Source of the DNA: GCA-002772825 sp964560655
GTDB taxonomy: Bacteria > Patescibacteriota > Minisyncoccia > GCA-002772825
Reading direction: 5' to 3'
Length of the DNA: 27,435 nucleotides
Assembly (NCBI GenBank): GCA_964560655.1
Contig: CAZLLR010000009.1
Span: 1 to 27,435, forward strand
The notes beneath the pieces are model-generated. The model ran no database searches. It saw only the letters and a list, made by a program, of their open reading frames with translations, and was not told where the DNA came from. Positions 15,734 to 22,616 of this stretch are shown here, one piece after another; within the stretch, counting starts at the first letter, position 1; the number at the start of each line of letters is the position of its first letter. The position numbers and the translations under genes were made by a program.

Positions 15734-15804
15734 AAATCAAAAAATTTAATTTCTGTAGGATGCCCCTCTGTGACCGTCCTTAAGGAAATTAAGATTTTTG
15801 ATTT
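15734..15804. repeat. Fold-back intergenic repeat, copy B
   Basis: Arms 15734-15753 and 15785-15804 are 20 nt each with two mismatches; the core reads CTGTAGGATGCCCCTCTGTG then ACCGTCCTTAAG. It is nearly the same sequence as copy C (22525-22596). It occupies the spacer between the iscS-like and iscU-like genes. Confidence 0.75.
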
Positions 15805-15855
15805 TGATGACGAAAACTGATAAAAATCTTACGAATTTAATATTAATATAACATT

Positions 15856-17046
15856 TTACTCTATAGCAGAAATACCCCTAAGCTTCTTAATGATATCAGG
15901 AAAAACTTTTATAACATACTCTATATCTTCTTTTGTAGTATATCTACCTAAAGAAAAACGCAGAGATCCATGAGCGTATTCTACCGGTTTGCCCAAAGAA
16001 TTTACCACATGAGAAGGCAGGAGATCCGAAGAGTTACAAGCCGAGCCTGTAGAAACTGCTATACCTAAAGAATCCAGATAAAGAACTATAGACTCGCCCT
16101 CTACTCCAAGCACTGAGATATTAAGATTATTAGCAAGTCTCTTTACCTTATGTCCGTTTAGAAAAATCCTATCAACCTTCTTCTCAATACCTTCTAAAAG
16201 AAGATCTCTAAGCCTAGATATTCTTTTAATTTCTTTAGGTCCTTCTTCTTTTATAATCCTTAAGGCTTCTACTAAACCCATTATAGCGGGTATATTTTCC
16301 GTGCCAGAACGCAAACCCTTCTCTTGCCCACCGCCCTGTATAATAGACTTAAGTTTAATACTCTTTCTCTTATACAAGAGACCAATACCCTTTGGTCCAT
16401 AGACCTTAGAACCATTAGCGCTTAATAAGTCTATTCCAAGATTATCTACATTCATATCAAGATAACCAGTAGCCTGACAAGCATCTACGTGGAAGTATGG
16501 AGTATTGCCTACGCCTTTAGATTTCCTCCTGAAGTCTTTTATTATTCTTGCCATCTCTCTTATGGGCTGTACAACACCTATCTCGTTGTTTGCATATATA
16601 ATAGATACAAGAATAGTTTCTGGTTTTAATGCCGCTTTTAAATCCTTCGGCTCTATGAGTCCCTCTTTGTCTGGCTTCAAATATGTCACTTCGAAGCCCA
16701 TCTTCTCCAGCTCTTTACACGAAGCTAAGACTGACTTGTGCTCAATCTTAGTCGTTATAATATGGGGCTTTAGAGTCATCTCTCTGAAATTCCCTACAAG
16801 CCCAAAGATTGCTAGATTATTACTCTCTGTACCACCTGAAGTGAAAATGATTTCATCAGGAGAAGAGTTTATAAAAGAAGCGACCTCTTCTCTTGCCGAT
16901 TCAAGTGCTTCTTTAGCTCGCCTACCTTCTTCATAAATACTGCTTGGGTTACCATAAATTTTCTCCCAATAAGGCTCCATCGCCTTCTTAACCCTTGGGT
17001 CAAGTGGCGTAGTGGCAGCGTTGTCTAAATAGATTCGTTTTTTCAT
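15856..17046 (-). CDS. iscS: Cysteine desulfurase IscS/NifS-type
   Basis: A 396-aa PLP enzyme that takes sulfur from cysteine. Signatures: YLDNAATTPLD (6-16), GGTESNNLA (71-79), H103, D188 in HVDACQATG, the PLP lysine K214 in NGSKVYGPKG (Ser where His usually precedes the Lys), and the mobile-loop cysteine C337 in STGSACNSSD, a long loop as in IscS-type enzymes. It should supply the IscU-like scaffold and probably MnmA. The ATG at 17046 lies inside a 14-nt inverted repeat (17045-17058 with 17142-17155), and an AAGGAG 15 nt upstream is too far for a normal ribosome site. Confidence 0.94.
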   Translation of the reverse strand: MKKRIYLDNAATTPLDPRVKKAMEPYWEKIYGNPSSIYEEGRRAKEALESAREEVASFINSSPDEIIFTSGGTESNNLAIFGLVGNFREMTLKPHIITTKIEHKSVLASCKELEKMGFEVTYLKPDKEGLIEPKDLKAALKPETILVSIIYANNEIGVVQPIREMARIIKDFRRKSKGVGNTPYFHVDACQATGYLDMNVDNLGIDLLSANGSKVYGPKGIGLLYKRKSIKLKSIIQGGGQEKGLRSGTENIPAIMGLVEALRIIKEEGPKEIKRISRLRDLLLEGIEKKVDRIFLNGHKVKRLANNLNISVLGVEGESIVLYLDSLGIAVSTGSACNSSDLLPSHVVNSLGKPVEYAHGSLRFSLGRYTTKEDIEYVIKVFPDIIKKLRGISAIE

Positions 17047-17155
17047 CCCGTTAGAAATAGACTCCTTATGAGTTTTTTCTTAAAGTCTATATTATTATCA
17101 TTGTTAATAATTCTTATACTCATTCAATTTAAAAGTTTTTGATTTCTAACGGGAT
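17045..17155. repeat. Inverted repeat over the iscS start region
   Basis: ATCCCGTTAGAAAT (17045-17058) and ATTTCTAACGGGAT (17142-17155) are perfect 14-nt inverted copies 83 nt apart. The first overlaps the iscS ATG. An inner stem ATAGACT/AGTCTAT (17057-17063 with 17084-17090) holds AAGGAG near its base on the minus strand. I associate CCCGTTAGAAA repeats with Parcubacteria genomes, but that is unverified recall. Confidence 0.7.
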
Positions 17156-17183
17156 TCATAAATTTATTACTAAATAATAAAAC

Positions 17184-17215
17184 AAAAACGGAGTTCTTGC
17201 AAGAGCTCCATTTTT
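17184..17215. terminator. Bidirectional terminator beyond the tRNA-Thr array
   Basis: Stem GGAGTTCT/AGAGCTCC (17190-17197 with 17202-17209, one G-T pair), flanked by AAAAA (17184-17188) and TTTTT (17211-17215). The minus strand continues GTTTTTGTTTTATT. A tRNA-Thr transcript on the minus strand would cross both tandem units before ending here. Confidence 0.75.
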
Positions 17216-17219
17216 GTCT

Positions 17220-17609
17220 CAAAATTACTTCGTATATTTTGAGCCAGAGAGAGGATTCGGTCATAAATAATTTTCCTGACGAAAAATTTTCCCGACCCTG
17301 CCTCGCGGCTTTTGCCTTTGCTCCGCAAAACAAAAACATCGCTCCGGCTTTCGAATACTCACGTAAGTGAAGCAGTTCACTTACTTCTCTACCACAAAAT
17401 TACTTCGTATATTTTGAGCCAGAGAGAGGATTCGGTCATAAATAATTTTCCTGACGAAAAATTTTCCCGACCCTGCCTCGCGGCTTTTGCCTTTGCTCCG
17501 CAAAACAAAAACATCGCTCCGGCTTTCGAATACTCACGTAAGTGAAGCAGTTCACTTACTTCTCTACCACAAAATTACTTCGTATATTTTGAGCCAGAGA
17601 GAGGATTCG
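17220..17609. repeat. Tandem 175-bp repeat carrying the tRNA-Thr 3' end
   Basis: Two full units (17220-17394 and 17395-17569) and a 40-nt third start (17570-17609) at an exact 175-nt period. I see no difference between the two full units. Each unit carries at the same place the last 18 nt of tRNA-Thr (17242-17259 and 17417-17434; the real gene end is 17592-17609), then about 135 nt of unrelated sequence including a 9-bp hairpin (17363-17371 with 17376-17384 in unit 1). No coding potential beyond shadow frames. Confidence 0.92.
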
Positions 17610-17664
17610 AACCCCCGACCCACGGTTTACAAAACCGTTGCTCTACCAACTGAGCTACTCTGGC
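17592..17664 (-). tRNA. tRNA-Thr (anticodon UGU)
   Basis: A full cloverleaf on the minus strand: acceptor GCCAGAG/CTCTGGC, D-stem GCTC/GAGC, anticodon stem ACGGT/ACCGT with loop TTTGTAA giving UGU, 5-nt variable loop, T-loop TTCGAAT on a stem with two G-U pairs, and discriminator U. CCA is not encoded. UGU reads threonine ACN codons, ACA best. It is flanked by partial copies of itself on both sides. Confidence 0.95.
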
Positions 17665-17743
17665 TTATTCTCCCTATCTTATATTAACAAAACTAGATAA
17701 ATCTCATACATTGCTCGGACCCTGTCCGCCTGTCTCTGGCGAA

Positions 17744-17764
17744 AACTGAGCTACTCTGGCTTAT
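17744..17764 (-). pseudogene. Fragment of the tRNA-Thr 5' end
   Basis: 21 nt identical to 17648-17668, holding GCCAGAGTAGCTCAG, i.e. the acceptor 5' strand and first D-arm bases, plus the 5' flank. It lies 96 nt upstream of the intact tRNA. Too short to fold as a tRNA; a duplication or recombination scar. Confidence 0.8.
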
Positions 17765-17778
17765 CTTTTAGTTTAATT

Positions 17779-18189
17779 TTATTCTTCTTTCTTTTGTTCA
17801 ACCTTGCTCCCCATATTGGTATCTTCACTTAAATCTTTTTTATGTTTTATCATCATCTGCCAATAATGCGAAGAATTATTTTTCTCTATCTTGCATTTTC
17901 CCCAGATAAAATTTAGGATTTCTAAGATAAAATTCTCAATCTTAACAATAAACCTTATCACAATTTTACCTAAAATAACAACTAGAAATTCAACTCTATG
18001 CGCGTTACCAAGCCACAACTTAGAGAATAAGCCTCTAGTCAACTGATAAAGGTCGTCCCACGCAGAATCTACACCATCTAAGTAGTATACTGGCAGTGAA
18101 CCTATCCGCGCTACTTGCCTCTTAACCAAAAATAATATAACGGTCAAAGACAAGACAAGCAAAGAAGCAAAAATAATTATTGTTGCCAT
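17779..18189 (-). CDS. Small single-pass membrane protein, unknown function
   Basis: 136 residues. One clear membrane helix at the N-terminus (IIIFASLLVLSLTVILFLV, 4-22), then a soluble part with a second hydrophobic stretch (VEFLVVILGKIVIRFIV, about 67-83) that may lie on the membrane, and a charged tail ending EQKKEE. No family recognised. It follows tsf by 15 nt on the same strand and may be in the rpsB-tsf transcript. Confidence 0.6.
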   Translation of the reverse strand: MATIIIFASLLVLSLTVILFLVKRQVARIGSLPVYYLDGVDSAWDDLYQLTRGLFSKLWLGNAHRVEFLVVILGKIVIRFIVKIENFILEILNFIWGKCKIEKNNSSHYWQMMIKHKKDLSEDTNMGSKVEQKKEE

Positions 18190-18204
18190 AATTTTTTCTT
18201 ATTT

Positions 18205-18789
18205 TTAAACAGAAAAACGAGTGAAGCGCGAGATCTCAATATTCTCACCGAATTTCTGAATCATATTTTTTATATAATCATTCACCGTTATATCAGGATT
18301 CTTAACAAAAGACTGCTCCAATAAGACGCGTTCTTTAAAATAAGCAGACACTTTACCTTCTACAATCTTTCCCTTCATCTCTTCGGGCTTATCCAGTCCC
18401 TTGGTCTCCTCTTTGAAAATATCTCTTGCTTCATCTAAGGCAGTTTGCGGGACATCGGACCCCTTAAGATAAGTTGGGTTAAGTGCGGCTATATGCATCG
18501 CAATATCGTGAAGAAAGCTCCCAAACTCTTCATTCTTGGAAACGAAGTCTGTCTCGGATCTTCCTTCTACCAATACTCCTACCTTGCCCCCAGCGTGTAT
18601 ATAAGCCTCTATAATACCAGCATCAACTTTCCTGTCTGACTTCTTGTCCGCCACTTTAAGCCCAGCCTTACGCAAGATTACAATAGCCTTCTCTACATCG
18701 CCACCAGACTCCTCGAGGGCATTTTTACAAGCCATCATAGAGATAGAAGTCTTATCGCGAAGTTCTTTTATTTTCTCTGAATCTACCAT
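18205..18789 (-). CDS. tsf: Elongation factor Ts, short form
   Basis: EF-Ts exchanges GDP on EF-Tu. The 194-aa protein starts with the UBA-like N-domain (KIKELRDKTSISMMACKNALEESGGDVEKAI), then KSDRKVDAGIIEAYIHAGGKVGVLVEGRSETDFVSKNEEF, the core contact region, and ends QKFGENIEISRFTRFSV. At under 200 aa it is the short bacterial form, with one core subdomain rather than two. ATG at 18789 is preferred to an upstream TTG (18801). It directly follows rpsB (38 nt), the usual bacterial pair. Confidence 0.94.
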   Translation of the reverse strand: MVDSEKIKELRDKTSISMMACKNALEESGGDVEKAIVILRKAGLKVADKKSDRKVDAGIIEAYIHAGGKVGVLVEGRSETDFVSKNEEFGSFLHDIAMHIAALNPTYLKGSDVPQTALDEARDIFKEETKGLDKPEEMKGKIVEGKVSAYFKERVLLEQSFVKNPDITVNDYIKNMIQKFGENIEISRFTRFSV

Positions 18790-18827
18790 TTTTTTTAACA
18801 AACAATTAAAGGCCTTATAATTTAAAT

Positions 18828-19661
18828 CTATTTTGCTTTTGTGGGAGTATCTGATGCACCGTCATCTTTCTTTACTTCTTCTGGAGTTTCGACAACTCTC
18901 ATTGTAGTGCCAACTTTATACGCCTTTGCGACCCTCTCTAAGAAGTACCTTATACTTGAACGAGTGGCGTCATTGGCTATGACTGGGTAATCTATACCCG
19001 TTGGGTTATTGTCACTGTTTATCAGAGAGATAACAGGAACCGCACTCTTGAGAGATTCTTCCTTTGCCACTTCTTCATGCTTAGCATCTATTATCACGAC
19101 AGCGTCAGGCTTCTTCTTAAGAGAGACGAGTCCTCCAAAGAAACGTTCCATCTTCTCAATTTTTTTATCAAAGTCAGAACGCTCTTTCTTTGTATATTTT
19201 AGCCATTTGTCAGTAGTCTTAGCCTCCTTAAGTCCTTCGAAGTAGTCCATCCTCTTTCTCATCATACTAAAGTTAGTGAAAGTCCCTCCTAACCAACGCT
19301 CAACACAAAAGGGCATATTTAAATCTTGCGCTATCTCAAGCACAGCTTCCTTAGCTTCTGGCTTAGTACCCACGAAGAGAACTATTTTCCCTTCTTTCGC
19401 GAGTTCTTTTATAAACTCCTCTACTTCTTTAATCTTCTTATCTACTTTTTCTAGGTCAAAAATCTCTACATTGTTCTTAGTAGTGAAGATATAAGGTTTA
19501 GTCTTAGGGTGGCGACTTCTCCTAGAATAACCATAATGAACTCCCGCCTTGAACATATTATCAATCTCGTCATCTAGTACTATAGTGTCAATGACATCAG
19601 AAGAAACAACTTCCTCAGCTTCATCCTTAGCTTCTATATTTGTAGTATCAGTATTTTGCAT
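18828..19661 (-). CDS. rpsB: 30S ribosomal protein uS2
   Basis: 277 aa. The conserved body starts at FKAGVHYGYSRRSRHPKTKPYIF, continues through VLFVGTKPEAKEAV, RWLGGTFTNFSMMRKRM, PDAVVIIDAKHEEVAKEE and VPVISLINSDNNPTGIDYPVIANDATRSS. An acidic N-terminal extension of about 38 residues and a C-terminal tail are added. The ATG at 19661 (MQNTDTTNI) is chosen: it is 9 nt from a good -10 box, so the longer frame back to 19706 would start upstream of the likely transcription start. First gene of rpsB-tsf. Confidence 0.95.
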   Translation of the reverse strand: MQNTDTTNIEAKDEAEEVVSSDVIDTIVLDDEIDNMFKAGVHYGYSRRSRHPKTKPYIFTTKNNVEIFDLEKVDKKIKEVEEFIKELAKEGKIVLFVGTKPEAKEAVLEIAQDLNMPFCVERWLGGTFTNFSMMRKRMDYFEGLKEAKTTDKWLKYTKKERSDFDKKIEKMERFFGGLVSLKKKPDAVVIIDAKHEEVAKEESLKSAVPVISLINSDNNPTGIDYPVIANDATRSSIRYFLERVAKAYKVGTTMRVVETPEEVKKDDGASDTPTKAK

Positions 19662-19669
19662 ATCCGTAC

Positions 19670-19697
19670 ATTTTAACAAAATAAATAAAAAAGTAAA
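19670..19697 (-). promoter_or_regulatory. Promoter of rpsB-tsf, nearly leaderless
   Basis: TTTACT (19692-19697), 16-nt spacer, TAAAAT (19670-19675). The ATG at 19661 begins 9 nt after the -10, so the mRNA leader would be about 2 nt. The -35 overlaps the end of the preceding terminator stem. Confidence 0.6.
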
Positions 19698-19729
19698 CCC
19701 CCACACTAAAGAATTTTAATGTGGGGGTT
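19696..19729 (-). terminator. Terminator after the surface-protein gene
   Basis: 15-nt arms (19696-19710 with 19715-19729), one mismatch, loop GAAT. The stem is CCCCCACA-rich, and on the minus strand it runs into TTTACTTTTTTATTTATTTT. Confidence 0.8.
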
Positions 19730-19803
19730 GAAGGGGTAAATCCCGCATAATGAGAGCGAAGACAAACCCATTTTCGCTTACAACGACCGAAAGGATAGAC
19801 TTT

Positions 19804-20643
19804 TTAGATTTCTATAATTGTTATATCATTATTCTTTGAATTTAAATTTATGACCTTTGTGTCAAAGGCTACCCCACCGTCTCCCCTAATGGTTAGAGTA
19901 TATGCGCCATCAGGAGTCCCAGCCGGCACATTCACACTAAAAGTTACCGTACCGCTATAAGGAGCATTAATAACCGAAGAAGACCAATTATACGTAGCTC
20001 CAGGTATAGTCGTAGAATCTACCGACAAATTAACAGGTCCGCCAAAGGCAGGATCACCAGTATCAATCATCGTTATAGAAATAATAGTGTCTTCAGAAGT
20101 GCCAGGCTGACCTTTTAGCAACTGAACCTTTATATCGCTAGGTAAAGCATTTACAGTAAAGTTAGTGGGTCGAGTTTCAGTTGTATCTGTCTCCGAAGAA
20201 CAACCCGGGTCAGGATTAATCGAGTTAACACTGGAATGATCTATCAAACCATCTCCGTCATTATCTTTCCCATCATTACATTTTGTTGTTGGTGGTGGCG
20301 GTGGTGGTGGATTATTATAAACCACGCCTCCAAAAGCAGGGTTAAAATCAATCCAACCAACCACGTCAGAACCCCAAGCATAACCTTCAAAATCACCTGT
20401 GATTAAATTTAACTTTACACCATAATTACATCTATTTGTTCCAAGATAATCATTAGCTCCCACACATGAAGAACCATTCCATGTTGCACCATCACCAGCT
20501 AAACTGATCCAACCATCCCAGCCATTACCATCTGCAGAAAGAGCTTTTACCCAGCCGGTCACATGACCACTTACTGAATCAAGTTTCGCACTATATGAAG
20601 ATAATCCTGGTGGATAAGGACCAGTAGGAGCAAAATCAATCCA
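19804..20643 (-). CDS. Secreted surface protein, C-terminal part (5' end in gap)
   Basis: 280 codons read open from the gap edge to a stop. The order is: GWIDF-type W-rich beta domains (WIDFAPTG, GWDGWISLAG, GYAWGSDVVGWIDFNP) familiar from CPR surface/pilus-like proteins; a proline run (seven Pro); a calcium-loop type segment CNDGKDNDGDGLID...DPGC; and a C-terminal Ig-like beta domain (about the last 110 residues). A GTG at 20562 is in the same frame but is not a real start, since coding continues upstream to the gap. With 20744-20854 it makes one gene; the gap probably hides further W-rich repeats. Likely exported and anchored or shed at the surface. Terminator at 19696-19729 follows. Confidence 0.8.
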   Translation of the reverse strand, partial: WIDFAPTGPYPPGLSSYSAKLDSVSGHVTGWVKALSADGNGWDGWISLAGDGATWNGSSCVGANDYLGTNRCNYGVKLNLITGDFEGYAWGSDVVGWIDFNPAFGGVVYNNPPPPPPPTTKCNDGKDNDGDGLIDHSSVNSINPDPGCSSETDTTETRPTNFTVNALPSDIKVQLLKGQPGTSEDTIISITMIDTGDPAFGGPVNLSVDSTTIPGATYNWSSSVINAPYSGTVTFSVNVPAGTPDGAYTLTIRGDGGVAFDTKVINLNSKNNDITIIEI

Positions 20644-20743
20644 NNNNNNNNNNNNNNNNNNNNNNNNNNNNNNNNNNNNNNNNNNNNNNNNNNNNNNNNN
20701 NNNNNNNNNNNNNNNNNNNNNNNNNNNNNNNNNNNNNNNNNNN
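20644..20743. other. Assembly gap of 100 N in the surface-protein gene
   Basis: Exactly 100 N, so length and frame across it are unknown. Repeated W-rich domains are a likely cause of the break. Confidence 0.97.
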
Positions 20744-20854
20744 GCTCGCTTCTATCTGAGGAGCTTTATAATCAAAAACCGTCCCTAGTACGAAGGCAAC
20801 AGCCAAAAGAGCTATTAAGGAAACAATCGTCTTGTTCTTGTTTAAGATTTGCAT
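20744..20854 (-). CDS. Surface protein, N-terminal signal peptide part
   Basis: 37 residues before the gap: MQILNKNK, a hydrophobic core (TIVSLIALLAVAFVLGTVF, 9-27), then DYKAPQIEAS, which reads as a signal peptide or N-terminal anchor with cleavage possible near IEAS. It should join the 19804-20643 piece across the gap. It starts 15 nt after the stop of the 97-aa membrane protein and may be co-transcribed. Confidence 0.7.
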
Positions 20855-20869
20855 ACTTTTATATTAAAA

Positions 20870-21163
20870 TTACTTATTAATCAAAGCCTCTATTAGTGTC
20901 TTTTCCTCTGGAGTAAGCTCTTTTACCGGGGCAGTATTTATATTTTTTTCTATGGTACTTTTTTCCTCTGGAGTAAGCTCTTTCACTGCAGTGCTATTTA
21001 TCGTAGCTTCTATTGAAACCTTTTCCTCAGTCGATAATCTATTATTTTCTACAACAGGTGGAACCTCTTTAGAAGTTAGATAATAAAAAATTCCAATTCC
21101 AACCAAGAACAAAGCTATTACCACAACAACGATTTCCTTAGTGCTTATTTTTTGTTCTTCCAT
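20870..21163 (-). CDS. Small membrane protein with 20-residue repeats
   Basis: 97 residues: a cytoplasmic start (MEEQKISTKE), one membrane helix (11-29), then an outer part made of three repeats of about 20 residues with spacing LTPEEKSTIEKNINTAPVKE (43-62, 63-82, 83-97 incomplete). At DNA level the repeat has a 60-nt period. The Glu/Lys-rich repeats look helical. No family recognised. It precedes the surface-protein gene by 15 nt and could be a partner in the envelope; this is inference only. Confidence 0.6.
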   Translation of the reverse strand: MEEQKISTKEIVVVVIALFLVGIGIFYYLTSKEVPPVVENNRLSTEEKVSIEATINSTAVKELTPEEKSTIEKNINTAPVKELTPEEKTLIEALINK

Positions 21164-21232
21164 ATTCTTTATTTTACCTCTTATACATCAAAATATATAA
21201 TAAATTATGTGGATAACTTATAATTTTCAAAA

Positions 21233-21625
21233 CTACTTCAAACCCTTACAATTAGCCGCTGGCCCATAACCAGCTTTCTTTGCCTCTTTTTCTGACTGAA
21301 ACCAAATCTTGTTTTCATCTTTGATACGCAGAGCCCCAGAGCACCAAGGGAAATGATATTTCGCCCCATTTTTCGAAGCGACGAGGGTTCCACCAGTAGG
21401 TATTTCTCCGTTATTAACATCTATATTTTTAGCATCAGTGTTACTGAAGGCACTTATAGCGCCTGCACCTACATTCTCTATAGTTATAGGGACCTTACTC
21501 TCCTCCATCTTTGAAAGACGTCCTAAACCAAAGCTTAAGAAGGCCACAAGTATTATGACAAACGCGAGAATCAAGTCCCCCTCATAAGGCTTGATTTTTT
21601 TAAAGTATTCTTTTATACTCTCCAT
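21233..21625 (-). CDS. Membrane protein with Ada-like Cys/His C-terminal domain
   Basis: 130 residues. N-terminal membrane helix (about 18-36, LILAFVIILVAFLSFGLG), a variable linker, then a compact end domain: LVASKNGAKYHFPWCSGALRI, IWFQSEKEAKKAGYGPAANCKGL. The pattern resembles the short Ada-type metal-binding or Sunset domain that CPR genomes often attach to a membrane anchor, with H, C and C as possible ligands. It would face outside the cell. Function unknown. Located 69 nt before the 97-aa membrane protein on the same strand. Confidence 0.7.
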   Translation of the reverse strand: MESIKEYFKKIKPYEGDLILAFVIILVAFLSFGLGRLSKMEESKVPITIENVGAGAISAFSNTDAKNIDVNNGEIPTGGTLVASKNGAKYHFPWCSGALRIKDENKIWFQSEKEAKKAGYGPAANCKGLK

Positions 21626-21717
21626 ATAATTAATTTAACAGAGCTACCCGTCTACGTCCACTAGTGGAATTCGATAGATGCTCATCTTGCGGGCTTCAGG
21701 CTCGCTCATAATCAAAA

Positions 21718-21990
21718 ATGGCACATAAAAAAGCTGGAGGTACAGCTAAAAATTTACGCGATTCAAAACCTAAGTATTTAGGAGTTAAACTATATGATGG
21801 ACAGACTGCAAAAGCTGGTTCTATTATAGTGCGACAAAGAGGTACTAACTTTACAGCTGGTACAAATACAAAAGTCAGCAGAGATCACACTGTATTTGCA
21901 CTAAAAGATGGTCTAGTAAAATACGCTTCAAAAAGAAAGCAAAACTTTGACGGTACTACAAAGAAAGTGAAGGTAGTAAATATCGTCTAA
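21718..21990 (+). CDS. rpmA: 50S ribosomal protein bL27
   Basis: 90 aa with the typical N-terminus MAHKKAGGTAKNLRDSKPKYLGVKLYDG and the core GSIIVRQRGTNFTAGTNTKVSRDHTVFA. The N-terminal tail reaches the peptidyl-transferase centre; the start matches forms with no cleavable N-terminal peptide. A CATAAT box (21707-21712) ends 5 nt before the ATG, hinting at a leaderless mRNA, though no good -35 is seen. It stands alone on the plus strand, convergent with rplI across a shared terminator. Confidence 0.96.
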   Translation: MAHKKAGGTAKNLRDSKPKYLGVKLYDGQTAKAGSIIVRQRGTNFTAGTNTKVSRDHTVFALKDGLVKYASKRKQNFDGTTKKVKVVNIV

Positions 21991-22010
21991 ATTAATCCTC
22001 AAAAATTAAA

Positions 22011-22065
22011 ATATAAAAAAGCAACGGCTACCGAGATTATCTCGGTAGCCGTTGCTTTTTTATAT
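22011..22065. terminator. Perfect 55-nt palindromic bidirectional terminator
   Basis: 27-bp arms around one T: ATATAAAAAA, then GCAACGGCTACCGAGAT, and their reverse complements. A-run and T-run flanks serve both strands, stopping rpmA (plus) and rplI (minus). Its 33-nt core (22022-22054) recurs at 27344-27376. Confidence 0.92.
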
Positions 22066-22068
22066 TTA

Positions 22069-22512
22069 TTAGATTGCTTCTATCTTTAACTTAACATTCG
22101 CTTTTTTATCATCAACCTTAATTTCTACTTCAAAGTCACCTATTTCTTTGATAGGGTGCTGAAGGTCTATGTGGTCTATCGGCACCACTACTTTAATCTG
22201 ACTATTTATAGCTTTCGCAATCTCTTCCTTATGCACACCAGCAAAAAGATGACCTTTGTCGTTTGCCTTTTCTTTAAACAAAATTTCTTTTCCATCTAAC
22301 TTAGCGAGGTTCTTCAAGAGAAGATCTTGTTGTATGTTAGCCTTATCTATATCTTGCTTCTTAGTTGTATCAACTCTCTTAATATTCTTATCTGTGGCAA
22401 CCTCAGCAAGCCCTCTGGCAATAAGAAAATTACGGGCAAAACCATCACTCGGATTACAAACATCATACTTTTTACCAACCTTTGGTACATCTTTTAATAA
22501 GATTACTTTCAT
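22069..22512 (-). CDS. rplI: 50S ribosomal protein bL9
   Basis: 147 aa. MKVILLKDVPKVGKKYDVCNPSDGFARNFLIARGLAEVA is the N-domain with the family signature (usually DGYARNFLIP), followed by a long charged helix and a C-domain (LFAGVHKEEIAKAI, IKEIGDFEVEIKV). Normal length. bL9 is reported absent from several CPR lineages, so its presence helps place the organism nearer Parcubacteria. Downstream of ctpA; fold-back repeat copy C lies directly upstream of the ATG. Confidence 0.95.
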   Translation of the reverse strand: MKVILLKDVPKVGKKYDVCNPSDGFARNFLIARGLAEVATDKNIKRVDTTKKQDIDKANIQQDLLLKNLAKLDGKEILFKEKANDKGHLFAGVHKEEIAKAINSQIKVVVPIDHIDLQHPIKEIGDFEVEIKVDDKKANVKLKIEAI

Positions 22513-22524
22513 GGTATTAAAATC

Positions 22525-22596
22525 AAAATCAAGAATTTAATTTCTGGAGGATTTCCCTCTGTGACCGTCCTTTAAGAAATTAGGATTTTTGATTTT
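22525..22596. repeat. Fold-back intergenic repeat, copy C
   Basis: Arms 22525-22544 and about 22576-22596 fold with a few mismatches and one indel; the core contains CCCTCTGTGACCGTCCTT, identical to copy B. It fills the rplI-ctpA spacer. Confidence 0.75.
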
Positions 22597-22616
22597 GTAA
22601 TTATTTTTATAATAAC

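Noticed and set aside
17220..17609. Regular repeats that could be taken for a CRISPR array
   Set aside because: The 175-nt period has no short-repeat/unique-spacer pattern; whole units are the same and contain a tRNA 3' end. No cas genes are near.
17312..17687. Overlapping plus-strand frames encoding similar peptides
   Set aside because: They are the same frame read twice through the tandem units and run into the tRNA on the opposite strand; no ribosome site or family.
19731..19803. Possible small gene or RNA after the surface-protein gene
   Set aside because: Only a weak AGCGAA/TTCGCT stem is visible, with no start, ribosome site or promoter.
20562..20562. GTG start for a separate 252-aa surface protein
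   Set aside because: The same frame continues upstream with W-rich domain sequence to the gap edge, so it is an internal valine codon.
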